Assembly (NCBI RefSeq): GCF_003473485.1
Contig: NC_053045.1
Coordinates: 59,438,494 to 59,502,493 of the forward strand
From: Medicago truncatula
Taxonomy: Eukaryota > Streptophyta > Magnoliopsida > Fabales > Fabaceae
Direction: 5' to 3'
Length of the DNA stretch: 64,000 nucleotides
The stretch's first letter is position 1. Each line of letters opens with the position of its first letter. This document shows, piece after piece, positions 1 to 10,504 of the stretch. Below the pieces are notes generated by a model that was not told the DNA's origin, searched no databases, and was given only the letters and a program-made list of their open reading frames with translations. The translations under genes and the position numbers were made by a program.

Positions 1-329
1 TTATGTTTTTTTTTCTTATTCCAATTCTCTTTGATAATCATTGTTTCAATTATGTAATTGCTCGAGGTGTTGAATTTTAAAATTCTAATCGAATGATTTA
101 TGTTTTTTCTAATTGAATTTTTTATTTTTCCATATAGCATGATTTGTACACCAAAAAACATATAGCATGATTTATGCAAAATCAAGAGTTTACATATTGT
201 ACATAAAACACAGTACACGTTGAACTTGAATATCATATAGACTACAGTAGTAGGACAGTACACGTGATTTTTGTATTTTTAATTTAATTCTTGATTTTTT
301 CTTAATTAAGTGTTGATATATTTTTTTGG
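1..329. other. AT-rich intergenic sequence
   Basis: No coding frame, RNA gene or clear repeat boundary was recognised. The sequence is very AT-rich with short homopolymer runs. Confidence 0.5.
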
Positions 330-399
330 GTGCCTAAGTCCCGTAATACAAAGGCCCTTTTTTCATACTATGCCTAACACCCGTAAAACTCCGGCCCTG
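330..399. mobile_element. hAT-like element, right-end fragment
   Basis: This stretch resembles the right end of the complete hAT-type element at 22203-23210. Both carry a run of 'aaggccc', a T-tract, 'actatgcctaa' and a terminal CGGCCCTG. No matching left end or target-site duplication was found, so it is a truncated remnant next to the importin-alpha pseudogene. Confidence 0.45.
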
Positions 400-454
400 C
401 ATTAATATATTGCTTTCTTTCTTTCGGAAGTGTTAAAGTTTTCATGTTTCTTGT

Positions 455-1230
455 GTAGGACCCAGTCCTTCTTGTTCAATCTCTTCCTCGTTTTCTTCCG
501 TGTCTAGTTAAGGACGATTTTCCTCAGGACCAGGTTTGTTTGAAACTTGTCTATTTTATCTCTAGTTGAAATTTTGTTGTTTTGATTGTTTTTTGTGTGA
601 CTTTGTTTGTTTAGTATTACGCTGCTTTCGCACTTACAAACATAGCAGCTGGAACTTCTGAGAACACTAAGTTGCTAATTGATCATGGAGCTGTACCAAT
701 ACTTGTTTAGTATATTTTATTTATTATACTTATATGTTATGTATTGTTGCTGAACACTAAAACTCTGAAATTGTAGGCATTGGGAAACATTGCCGCTGAT
801 TCCCCTAGTTGCCGTGAATGAGCAAGCAGATCTTTCTATGCTGATCTCTTCTCACCCCTTGTATAAGTATTATTATGTCATCTCATGTGTCACCTGTTTG
901 AATAACCTGATTTGGTGGGGCTCTTTTTGTCAGGTTGTTATCAATCATGGTTCACTCCAATGCCTTTTGAGCCTGTTGACCCATGATCACAACAAAAGTA
1001 TTAAGCAAGAAGCTTGCAGGACTGTATCAAACATTACAGCTGGTAACAGAGAGCAGATACAGGTAAACAAATAATTCCCATCTTTTTTATACTCAAATGA
1101 CGTTAAATATCAATGTTAATGAAGTGCAGTGAACTTTACCTTTTATTTATGTACGATGCAGGCTGTTATTGAAGCTGGTCTCATTGCTCCCCTGGTCGAT
1201 CTTCTTCAATTTCAGCAGAATGTGATCATT
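455..1230 (+). pseudogene. Importin subunit alpha fragment (armadillo repeats), decayed
   Basis: Importin-alpha is the nuclear import adaptor that binds nuclear localisation signals through armadillo repeats. Five exon-like blocks in family order can be read on the plus strand. They contain, in turn, LVKDDFPQ (about 500-535), [14 protein letters not shown] (about 615-700), [12 protein letters not shown] (about 778-817), [15 protein letters not shown] with [14 protein letters not shown] (933-1062), and AVIEAGLIAPLVDLLQ (1162-1215). Splice-like AG and GT borders survive around several blocks. An in-frame stop follows the second block (HGAVPILV then TAG) and another interrupts the third. The N-terminal importin-beta-binding domain and the C-terminal repeats are absent. 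It is therefore a truncated duplicate rather than a working gene. Family identity is confident; the exact exon edges are not. Confidence 0.75.
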
Positions 1231-2057
1231 GTATCTTGTACAAAAAATATATTTTGCTGGGGAGAAGGTATGTTGCAGAAGCAAGGAACCGTGACGCATG
1301 GCAATTGTGGAAAAAGTTTATGTTTTAAATCCGGTGGCGTCTAGGGTGAACCATCTCTTAAGTGGTAAAAGTGAACAAATGTATCTTCCTTTCCCCCACC
1401 TTCTCTTTCCCCCCCTGATATCATATCTCTCCCAATTTGGTAATGTGTAGCACTCCCTCAATTGAAATAGTGTTGTATTGCAGATTAATAGATCATTTCA
1501 AAATGGCATATATCCTACATCAATTAAAGACTTTAGAATTATATAAAGCTATATCTAAAAGTTATATTTTGAAATCCATCCACTGATATGTGGACTTAAG
1601 AATAATTTTATGGAGTAATAAATAGCATAAAGACGAATATGTTGGTAGAGTGATTACGTCAATCCACTGAAATATGGACTTAGAATAATTTTACTATATT
1701 TTTATAATATTGATAACTACCATGGACATGTTAGTATAATAATTTTACTTAATTACTAGATTAAGTTTATTGTCCGCAAGTTTTAGTTCATAATTTTACC
1801 TAATTACTGGATTAAGTTATTGTGCGCAAGTCTTAGTTTATGGACTTAAGACGTCGTGATGAGGGTTGAACACGACTCCTTCACCTATATGTGTGAGTTT
1901 CGATAGTTATTTGTCATTTTATTTATCTAAAAAATAAAGTGTGTGAGTTTCAATAGTTATTTGTCATTTTATTTATCTAAAAAAAATAAATTACCAAGAC
2001 AACACATCATGTTAAGTAACCTATAACAAGACTTACCCAAAAAGAGTAATTGAACAA
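1231..2057. repeat. Intergenic region with local tandem duplications
   Basis: No gene was seen. Three short duplications are visible: 'atccactgatatgtggac' near 1577 recurs with changes near 1661; a block of about 55 bp beginning 'aattttacttaattac' near 1740 recurs near 1792; and a 50-bp block beginning 'tgtgtgagtttcgatag' near 1890 is repeated head to tail at about 1940. Confidence 0.6.
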
Positions 2058-2077
2058 GACTACTCAATTTTATGATT

Positions 2078-2208
2078 TTTTTTTCCCGAGTGGTCTAACG
2101 GATAGAAATTTACATTTTAAGATGAATGAGCGAGGAATGTAGAGTTTGAACCCCGTTCATGCATATATAATGCAGTGTCCCTGTCAACTAACTAGGTTAA
2201 GCCCATGT
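2078..2208 (+). mobile_element. tRNA-derived SINE with long target-site duplication
   Basis: The body has a pol III A box (tggtctaacgg, fitting TRGYNNANNNG) followed about 50 bp later by a B-box-like 'gtttgaacc'. It is flanked by near-identical copies of 'gactactcaattttat' (2058 onward and 2209 onward, extending to about 20 bp with one mismatch). This is the target-site duplication expected from LINE-mediated insertion. A T-run precedes the A box. A related, more decayed copy lies in reverse orientation at about 9578-9656. Confidence 0.7.
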
Positions 2209-2344
2209 GACTACTCAATTTTATAATTTAAGAAAGAAAGAAAGGAAGGAAGGGACTTACATCCTGAACTTCACAGGGTTTCCGTAGAAAGCGGAAACAC
2301 GGGTTTTCATCTTCAACCTTCTCAATCAACTTTTCCAACCAATA

Positions 2345-2580
2345 TTCAATGATCATGGGAAACCGATGCTATCTTATGTTCGGGTGATTTGCTTAGGAGA
2401 CATATTTTGGCTAATTCTGTTGTTAATTGTTCGGTTGATTGTGGTTGCATGAAAGATAACGATCATTTATTTACCAAGTGTAATTTTTCTCAGAACTTTG
2501 AACTTTAATTTCTTGTTGGTTAGGTATCTCAACGGCTCTTCATGGAAATTTACACGATCACCTTCTTCAGTTCGGTGGGC
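2345..2580 (+). pseudogene. LINE reverse-transcriptase C-terminal (zf-RVT) fragment
   Basis: One frame reads LLRRHILANSVVNCSVDCGC followed by DNDHLFTKCNF. This matches the cysteine/histidine zf-RVT region found at the C-terminus of plant non-LTR retrotransposon polyproteins (compare 10611-10925 in this window). The upstream sequence is frame-shifted and stops occur on both sides, so this is a short dead remnant. Confidence 0.6.
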
Positions 2581-2660
2581 TGAGAGAATTATTCAATATA
2601 AGGTTGATTAATAAATATGACGATGTAATGTGTTGTCAAGTCAATTAATGAATATGACAA

Positions 2661-3209
2661 GACAAGACACCAATAAAAAAAAATACATTGGTTTTCATAT
2701 ATGTCAACATTTAGATCATTAGAAAAAACTTGACCACTCTCTAGATTGTCTCTTCTAGTTTCTTCATTGAGGGGTGATTTTGGGTCAATTCTTTGACCTG
2801 AAATCACTCATCTTCATCTTTTTCTCTCTATTTCAATCTAAATAAGTGATTTTCACATAGATCTAGGTTTTTTCTTTTTGATTTCATCATCTAAGTGTGG
2901 TGATTTGTTGTTCGTCGTCTTGTGCGGCATTGTTTGATTTCCCGTCTTCTTGCGGTGTTAATTTGATTCATATTGAAAGATTGATTGTTCAATCAACAAT
3001 TTGGGCGTCAACGTTGCAGATCCGGAGGTCATGGATATTCCGGTCACTTTAATTTTATCATATATTTTTGTAGGCATTATGTCGTTATATGCTATTAACT
3101 TGGATGATGTGAGTTTGTTCACAGATTCATCCTTTACGTTTTTAGCAGTGTTGAATGATGTAATCTCTCGATTTAAATGAATGAATATCATTTTATTTTT
3201 GTCAAAAAA
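2661..3209 (+). mobile_element. PolyA-tailed retroposon insertion with 18-bp target duplication
   Basis: The 549-bp segment ends in 'gtcaaaaaaa' and is bracketed by identical copies of aattaatgaatatgacaa (2643-2660 and 3210-3227). A polyA end plus a long direct repeat is the hallmark of LINE-type target-primed insertion. The interior has no long open frame; it probably represents a 5'-truncated LINE 3' end, but I do not recognise the family. Confidence 0.65.
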
Positions 3210-3607
3210 AATTAATGAATATGACAACACATTTATTTTAATAGTCAATAAATAACGTGACAACACATTAAATCATCATATTCATTAATCAGCCTTTTAA
3301 TTATAATTAATATTTTTAATTTATTAAATGATTGGTTGGAAGAAATAACTCATTTATGAGTGTGATTGATCCGCAAAACAGAAAGTACTAGACAGACCAA
3401 CACAAGACAGAACAACATAGCACAAGATAAAGATTTCAGTTTATCCTATCATTTATCTTTAGTTAGTTTTACAAATTAAACACCGTACAATTGAAATTGT
3501 TATGTCTTATCCTTTATTTTTATTTTTAGTAAATCAAATGCATTCTATGTGTCAAGATATTTTCGTATGGAGTGAGAACTTCACGCTGTTAACATAAAAA
3601 GAAAAGA

Positions 3608-3786
3608 GAAATGATATTTGTACAACCACTTTGTGATAACTTTTTGACAATTTCTTCTATCATACTCACATTATTATATTATTCTCTCTCTTCCTTTTTC
3701 TCTCGATTGTTTTTAACCAATAAAAAAAGAGAAAAAAAAATTGTCACCAAAAATTATATGAAATGGTTGTTTAAATATCACTGCTC
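3608..3786. mobile_element. MITE with 'aatgatatttgtacaacc' termini
   Basis: The left end reads aatgatatttgtacaacc and the right end carries its degraded inverse (ggttgtttaaatatcact). The interior has inverted blocks: 'tttttctctcgattg' against 'aaaaaagagaaaaaaa'. The same family appears nearly intact at about 62083-62260 and as single ends at about 9485-9557 and 44700-44758. It lies about 180 bp upstream of the early-nodulin-like gene. Confidence 0.55.
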
Positions 3787-3908
3787 AAAAGAAAAATTAA
3801 CACCACCAACAAAAATTAAATTGGAATCCTTTTCAATCAATATAATATCTCCTCCTTTAATTGGAAGATATTTTGGTAATGATTAATGCAATAAAGCGGT
3901 AATCTCCC

Positions 3909-3915
3909 TATAAAA
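3909..3915 (+). promoter_or_regulatory. TATA box of the early-nodulin-like gene
   Basis: TATAAAA lies 53 bp upstream of the start codon at 3968, a plausible distance for a plant core promoter with a short leader. Confidence 0.55.
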
Positions 3916-3967
3916 AAAGTCTACGACCCCTTCAATTATTTTCACACATTTCAGTTTAGTCATCGTA

Positions 3968-5311
3968 ATGATGAGATGTGGTTTTCTTTTGTTTGTGTCA
4001 ACACTAATTCTTAGCAGTTCGTTGTCATATGCCTACACATATAATGTTGGTGCCAAAGATGGTTGGACAGTCAAACCCTCACAAGATTACAACTACAATT
4101 TCTGGGCTAGTAATATTAGGTTTCAAATCAACGACACGCTTTGTAAGTTCAATCCAAACTTTTATCTCATTTTTCATCCCTAAATGTCAAAACTTGATAT
4201 ACATCGTAATATTGTTTTTTTTTTTTTTTAAGAAAGTAAACAAAATAATCGAAATACTCCTAAAAAAAATCGAAATACAAACTTAGTAAAAGAATTCAAA
4301 ATTTAGAATATATATATTTTGATCGTTACAATTTTTTTTTTTGAAGGAATCGTTTTTATGCATCCATTTTCAATTGTTATATTATTTACAGATCGGTATA
4401 TTTGAGTATTTCTTTCCAATTTAGTTTATAATGTGAATAGACTAAAAATTAGATCAATGATGAAAAACATAAAATATAGATTTATGTTAAAGTATTGTAA
4501 TTGGTTAGAAATTCATCTTAAAATATATTGTTCAAGTTTTCTATTGGCTAGAAATTTTATGTGGCGTGTTTAGGTTAGAACTTGACTCATACTATATTAC
4601 AAGACATTGTCTCTATCAATCGAGCTATCACAAAAAAAAAAAATTATTTAGATTAAAAGATCATATTTTTAGGACGTGAATTGTAATGAAACATTATTCT
4701 AATGTCGACAAATATACCATTTTTTGTTTTATTTTATAATATGTTGTGTTTCACCATTTTATCATGTAGTTTTCAAGTATCAAAAAGGTTCTGATTCGGT
4801 GCTAGTGGTAAACAAACAAGACTATGATTCTTGCAACATCAATAACCCGATCCACAATATGGACAATGGAGATTCAAGTTTTCTATTGGACAAGTCAGAT
4901 CACTATTACTTCATTAGCGGAAAAGATTTGAATTGCGTAAATGGTGAAAAGTTTAATCTTGTTGTTTTGTCTCCACACCACCATCACTACCATGAACATC
5001 ATGGTCCATCATTATCTCCCGCGGTTGCACCGGTACATCCCCCAACATCGCCTTCACCATGGAATGCTCCAACACCGGATGCTCATGGCACAGCTGTTCC
5101 GACACCAAGTGCTCGTGATATGACTACTCTGACATCCAGCGGTGTTCACAATGGGAATGCTCCGGCGATTGCTCCTGCATCGAATGATCATGGTCATAAT
5201 TCTCCGGCGCCGTCTCCTGCTCGTTCGGATTCTACTAGGTTGACCGGTTCCGTTGGTGTTATTGTTATGGTGGTTTTGGTCTTAGGAAGCTTTACCTTTT
5301 TTCATGGGTAG
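3968..5311 (+). CDS. Early nodulin-like protein (phytocyanin family, GPI-anchored)
   Basis: Two exons, 3968-4142 and 4770-5311, encode 238 residues; the GT-AG intron splits codon 59 so that NDTL continues as FFKYQKGSDSVLVV. Residues 1-22 form a signal peptide (cut after SYA). Residues 23-126 form the plastocyanin-like domain, with disulfide cysteines at about C80 and C114. A His-rich stretch (residues 128-136) and a Pro/Ser/Ala-rich arabinogalactan-like region with PAPSP follow, then a hydrophobic C-terminus (about 217-238) typical of a GPI-anchor signal. The type-1 copper ligands are lost: the usual Cys-Gly reads S108-G109 and the usual His before the second cysteine is N113. This is normal for the early-nodulin-like (ENODL) branch, so no electron transfer is expected; known relatives act at the plasma membrane or wall. 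The alternative start M2 changes little. Confidence 0.92.
4565..4640 (-). mobile_element. Possible SINE remnant inside the ENODL intron
   Basis: Read on the minus strand, 'tagctcgattgatagaga' resembles a tRNA/SINE A-box region. A degraded B-box-like 'gagtcaagttctaacc' follows about 40 bp downstream. No target duplication was found, so the call is tentative. Confidence 0.3.
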
Positions 5312-5465
5312 CCTAGTTGTCACCTAATTTTAAATGTTGCTTCTGTTTCCTTGTATTTTTTTTCCGTTGAATTTCGTCGTGTTCTAGTGTTTTAGTCTAT
5401 GGAGATGTCCTCCAAAACATATTTTATGAAATATAATTAACTTTTACTTTTATAAACTGCAGTAG

Positions 5466-8380
5466 TTTTTCTATTTACACCCTATATATTTCTGGTTATA
5501 CCCAGTTTTTTTTTAAAGTTTTTTTAAAAAGTTTTTGATAATACCAAAATTGTCCTTTTATATAAATTTTCTTAAAATCTAGATTTCATTAATTGTCATT
5601 CTAAAATTCCACTCTCTTGTCACTCTAAATTTCACTCTAAAATCTTGATTTCAGTTTTACATTGTTGTGGTTAACTTAAATTCAATTTAAGTAGATTCAT
5701 GTAAACTTAGGGGGATGTATTGGATTAGGATTCTACGGAATTTTAAAAGACTTTTTAATTATGAAAAAATTTTGTGGTATTCAATCAAGACTTTTTGCAA
5801 CTTAAAAAAAGTTTTGTGGTATTCAATCAAGACTCTTTGTCATTTTAAAAAAGTCTTGAGGTATTCAATCAAGACTTTTCATCACTTAAAAAAAGTCTTG
5901 TGGTATTCAAAATCATTCAAATTTCGAAGGATTGTTTAATAAATTGGATTTTGATGGATTTTGTGTAATTTTATAGTGTAATTTTAACAAGAAAAAGTTT
6001 TTCATGAAAAGATGAGATTTCTTGAGATTGTTTTTCTTTTAAAAGTTACTATCTCTTTCTTCCTCTCTCTCTCTCTCTAATCTCTCATCCCCCCTCTCTC
6101 CCTCTCTCTATCTCATAAAAAAATAAAAAATTGTATTGAGAATATTATGAAAGAGAGTATGTCGTAATCAATGTTCCGCAAATCGAGTGTTAACTCTCCG
6201 ATATTATCGAGTTTACATTTTTAGGTACAAAAATCGTGTTAACTCTGACGTAAAATCGGTTTCTGGTAAAATTGGAAGGTTTAACCAGTTTGACTGAGTT
6301 AACACTCGGTAAACTCGTGTAACTCGACCGATTTATAATGGCTGACACAATATTTTTTTTGAAAGATTTGTAAGTGCTGGCATAATTTTAAATATGTACA
6401 ATTGAATTTTGTGGGAATAACATTTTTAACAAATAAAAAATGTGTATTGAGAATAATGTGTTAGAGTGTTCTTTAGTCCCTTAAAATCTTATAAAATCCA
6501 TAAAATTCTTAAAATTTGAAAATCAATAGTAAAAGAATTTTTTATTGGTTATATTTTTCTTTATTCAAACGCTAGAATTTATTTGTTCATTATTTTTATC
6601 ATTCACGCTTGTAAGTTTGTTCTTTTTCCCCTAAAATTCATTGAATCCTTTGAAATTTTAAAATCACATAAAATCTTTTGAAATCCTTAAAAGTCAGTGT
6701 GATAAATCCTTTAAAATCTTGAGTGTATAAAGTCTTTTACATAAAAAGTCTTTTAAAATTTCACAGAATCAATACAATCTCACATAGTCGTTTAAAATCT
6801 TAAAGACTTTTTTTTATTTTATTTTATTAAAATAGTATTTTAAAATCCTAATCCAATACACCCCCTTAGTTTACATAATCTACTTAAACTTAGTTTACAT
6901 AACCTACTTAAACTGAGTTTAAGTATGTACACTTAAACTCAGTTTACATGACCTATTTAAACTAAGTTTACATATACATACTTAAACTGATATTATGTAT
7001 AATCATTGAACAAGGTTGAACTTTTAGATGTACACTTAAACTCAGTTTACATGACCTACTTAAACTGAGTTTACATACCTACTTAAACTAAGTTTACATG
7101 ATCTCCTTAAACTGAGTTTAAGTATGTACACTTAAACTTAGTTTACATGACCTACTTAAAATAAGTTTACATGTACATACTTAAACTAAGATTAAGTAGA
7201 ATCATTAAACAATGTTGAACTTTTAAATGTATACTTAAACTCGGTTTACATGACCTACTTAAACTGAAGAGGATTTTAGGGTATAACCGAGAAAAAAGAA
7301 GATGCTTTTTGAAAATTAAATTTTATGGAAGGGTAATTTTATCCTTTTGGGATGCAACCAGAATTAAACAGAGTGTAATTAGAAAAACTCAATATTTTAT
7401 TTCATAAAAATAAATAAATTGTGCTATTATTTCCTCTCAAAAATCTAAATAAACCGTGCTATTATTTATTGTATATTTTTGGGAAGTATTTTATTTATTA
7501 TTAATTACGAGCATCAACTCTATTTAAAGGTGAATGATCAAGATAGATATTAGAGTTTTTCTAATTACATCTGTTTAATCTTGGTTGCACCTCAAAATGA
7601 TAAAATTATCCTTTCATAAAATTTAATTTTCAAAAAGCATTTTTCTTTTTTCTTGGTTACACCATAAAATCCCTCTTCAGTTTAAGTAGGTCATGTAAAC
7701 TTAGTTTCAGTAGGTCATGTAAACTGAGTTTAAGTGTACATCTTAAACTCAGTTTAAGTAGGTCATGTAAACCGAGTTTAAGTGTACATTTAAAAGTTCA
7801 ACCTTGTTCAATGATTCTACGTAATCTCAGTTTAAGTAGATCATGTAAACTAAGTTTAAGTATACATACTTAAACTCAGTTTAAGTAGGTCATGTAAACT
7901 CAGTTTAAGTATGTCAATGAATTTTAAGTGTACATCTAAAAGTTCAACCTTGTTCAATGATTATAAGTATAATATCAGTTTAAGTATGTACATGTAAACT
8001 TAGTTTACATGAACCTACTTAAACTGAATTTAAGTTAACCTAAACATTGTAAAACTGAAACTGTCGTACAGTGCAGTTGAACAAGAAGAAGAAAATCGAA
8101 ATCAGCGTTATTGAAAAAGAAGAAAAAAATCACTTATTTATATGCAATCGAGTATGAATGAAAGATGTTTTGATTCACTCTTTAATCTTCCATAGAGATT
8201 AATTGAACATCAGGATTGTTTGATCGTTGGTGGATGAAAGAGAATGGAATTTTAGAGTGACAATGAATGAAATCAAGATTTTAAGAAAATTTATATAAAA
8301 TGACAATTTTGATATTATCAAAAACTTAAAAAAAAAAACTGGGTGTAACCAGAAATATATAGAGTATGAATAGAAAAATT
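5466..8380. repeat. Large foldback (palindromic) element
   Basis: The ends are inverted copies: 'tttttctatttacaccct' with 'tctggttatacccag' at 5466-5512, against 'ctgggtgtaaccagaaat' and 'aatagaaaaa' at 8338-8379. The arms continue inward as mirror images for hundreds of bases and are dominated by a 23-24-bp unit, acttaaactnagtttaca plus tgacct, itself centred on the palindrome TAAACTNAGTTTA. Left-arm repeats lie at 6868-7266 and right-arm repeats at 7678-8035. An inner inverted pair (about 7267-7395 and 7545-7676) has ends resembling the outer ends. The locus could therefore be one element or two adjacent related elements in tandem. No protein-coding frame was found. The left arm is interrupted by the MITE at 5710-6865. 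Confidence 0.8.
5710..6865. mobile_element. PIF/Harbinger-like MITE nested in the foldback left arm
   Basis: Terminal inverted repeats begin GGGGGATGTATTGGATTAGG on the left and end CCTAATCCAATACACCCCC on the right. TTA target duplications lie at 5707-5709 and 6866-6868. The unoccupied mirror arm preserves the empty site (catgtaaacttagtttacatg near 8000), confirming both boundaries. The 1156-bp interior is low-complexity with many aaagtcttg/caagacttt blocks and a CT-rich microsatellite at about 6061-6115. No transposase frame was seen, so it is non-autonomous. The G-rich termini and trinucleotide TTA duplication point to PIF/Harbinger. Confidence 0.8.
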
Positions 8381-8457
8381 CGGGATATTATCAATGGTTG
8401 ATTTTGTGTGTATGTATAATATTGAATATTAAATATTAACATTTATATTTATAATTA

Positions 8458-9198
8458 GGGATAATTACACCCACCTCCCCTTAAGTTTTAGTTAAATGAC
8501 AAATACCTCCCCTCTTTATATTTGCTTCTAAATGACACGGATCCCCCTCCTCCGCTAACGCCGTCTGTGAATTACTGATAAAAGACTGCCTTCAACTTCA
8601 TCATCGTTCAGGATTGCTGTTAAAAGAGTGTGTGGTGTGTTTGGTAAGGTGTGGTGTCACTGTTTGCCATGTTTGAATTCATTTATCTCCATTTATACTA
8701 AATAGATATTGGGGTTGAAGGAAACAAAACTCAGAAGTTGCAAGAGGCAACTCATCTTTGTTTCCAAATTAGTATGTATAACTTCGTTCACAAGCTGTTT
8801 GTTGTTTTGTCTCAACCAAGACTACATACAAGTACATACTTTTTGGCTCAAGTGTGCTTAGAATTGCTTGTTGATGTGGTTTAATTGATACTATTTTTCT
8901 TTTTATTATGAACAAAATTATGTATAAAAAGAAAATAAGCCATTATGTTATTGTGAATTAGAAGATGAAAATTTCTAACAATGTATTGTTGAGAGTTGCT
9001 TAATTTCTCACCGAGGAAGGATAGATAACAACAAATTGGAAAACGTGAGTACATAGCTGAGAGCACCGATGAATGTGTTTCAATTTTTTCTTCCAAATGA
9101 AACATAACAGATAAGGGAGGTTATCTGTTTATTAGTAAACTAGAGGAGAGGTGTGTGATATTTAGCTAAACTTTGGGGGAGGTGAGTGTAATTTTCCC
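8458..9198. mobile_element. Mutator-like MITE with 9-bp target duplication
   Basis: The termini are inverted copies: GGGATAATTACACCCACC on the left, and GGTGAGTGTAATTTTCCC on the right. They are flanked by the 9-bp duplication ttataatta (8449-8457 and 9199-9207). Inverted homology continues for about 60 bp. A 9-bp duplication is typical of Mutator-like elements. The 741-bp interior has no transposase. Confidence 0.8.
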
Positions 9199-9577
9199 TT
9201 ATAATTATAATTAATAATCATAATTTTCCCCCAGGAAAAAAAAGTCATAATTTTATTATAAGGAAAATAATGACGCAGTGCTGAATGTCGATCTAGGAGT
9301 AATTGACTAGTATGGAGAACCAATTTTCAATGAAACCAACAATAGTGTTCATAAGCTTAGCTCAATATAAATAGAGGTGTGTTATTTGAATAAATATTTG
9401 TGAGATAACTTTTGGAACAACTATCAATTTACAAAAAAAAATAGGTATTAACACAGAAACCAAAATAATAGAGAGAGAAAGTAAAAACATAACGTGAGTA
9501 TGAAAGAGAAAGTTGTTACGCTGTCACAAAATGGTTGTACAAATAACATTTCTCATATAAATATGAACAAATTATAA

Positions 9578-9656
9578 TATATGTATGTGGTCGGTGTTCG
9601 AACACGTCATTTATTCATCTTAAAAAAAATAAATTTCTAGTTATTAGACAACTTAA
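9578..9656 (-). mobile_element. Decayed SINE, same family as 2078-2208
   Basis: On the minus strand the sequence reads agttgtctaataactagaa, then 'aagatgaataaatga', then the B-box-like 'gtgttcgaacac'. These follow the order and spacing of the SINE at 2078-2208. No target duplication was identified. Confidence 0.5.
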
Positions 9657-9933
9657 GAAAAGAAAAAAAAAAACAATAATAATAATTATAAAAAACATTT
9701 GAATGTGATAATAAGATATCTCTTTCAGTTTAATTAGAGGTTTTTTATTTAAATACGGCGAAGCTATTATTAGTAGGTTGCAAAACACAATGAATTATTT
9801 ACTCTTAGAAAATTAAAATGGTAAAATAATTTTATGAAATATAAGTAGTTTTTTCTCTCAAAAAATATTAAGTAATTTTTTTTAGGGGGCAAATGATATT
9901 GAACTCGCAATAGATGGAGACATGTGATTTTAC

Positions 9934-10415
9934 CAGGCCGTCCTTGAGGAGGTGCAAACAGCTCTATAGAACTGGGCCTTTCCAATTTTGGGGGTCCAAA
10001 ATTTTTTTTTTTAATGTACAATACAGTAAAAATATAATATATACCTTAGCATTACAGAATTAACTAAATGGAAAGTGTGCCCAAGTGGTATTTCTTGGTG
10101 TTGTTATTCAAAATACCATCAGTTTGACTCTCATTGATGGCTAATTAACATTTTTTTTTTTAATTTTTTTTTTTCCAGCATGAAAAGATCTCTTTTGGGC
10201 CTAATTTTTTTTTTTTTTTTAAGAACACTTGTAATTTTTGGCATATACTTGTAGTATAAAATCGCAAAGTTCTAACAACAATCAATATAATTATTCTCTA
10301 AAAAAAAAAAAAAAGCCAAACATTATAATTATAGTTTTTTTTCTCTTCTAAGTTTTTTTTAGAGGCCTAATTTTACTAAGAGAGTCGGGCCTCCAGTTTC
10401 ACAGGGACGGCCCTG
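9934..10415. mobile_element. hAT-type MITE
   Basis: The left end is CAGGCCGTCCTTGAGG and the right end GGACGGCCCTG, giving inverted CAGGGCCGTCC-like termini. The 8-bp flanks gattttac (9926-9933) and gatattac (10416-10423) match except for one base, consistent with the 8-bp hAT target duplication. The interior is T-rich with no transposase frame. Confidence 0.7.
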
Positions 10416-10504
10416 GATATTACTAGTGTAAAGATTTGATGCGGATAAAAATATATTTTAAATAGAAAAGGATATCAATTTGAGTGCACTTTATTATTAC
10501 ATAA

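Noticed and set aside
3611-3886. 91-codon frame upstream of the early-nodulin-like gene
   Set aside because: It spans the MITE at 3608-3786 and low-complexity sequence, with no family resemblance.
6868-8035. Regular short repeats separated by similar spacers, superficially CRISPR-like
   Set aside because: Units are contiguous, themselves palindromic, variable in spacing and mirrored in two arms within a plant genome; no cas genes. This is a foldback repeat.
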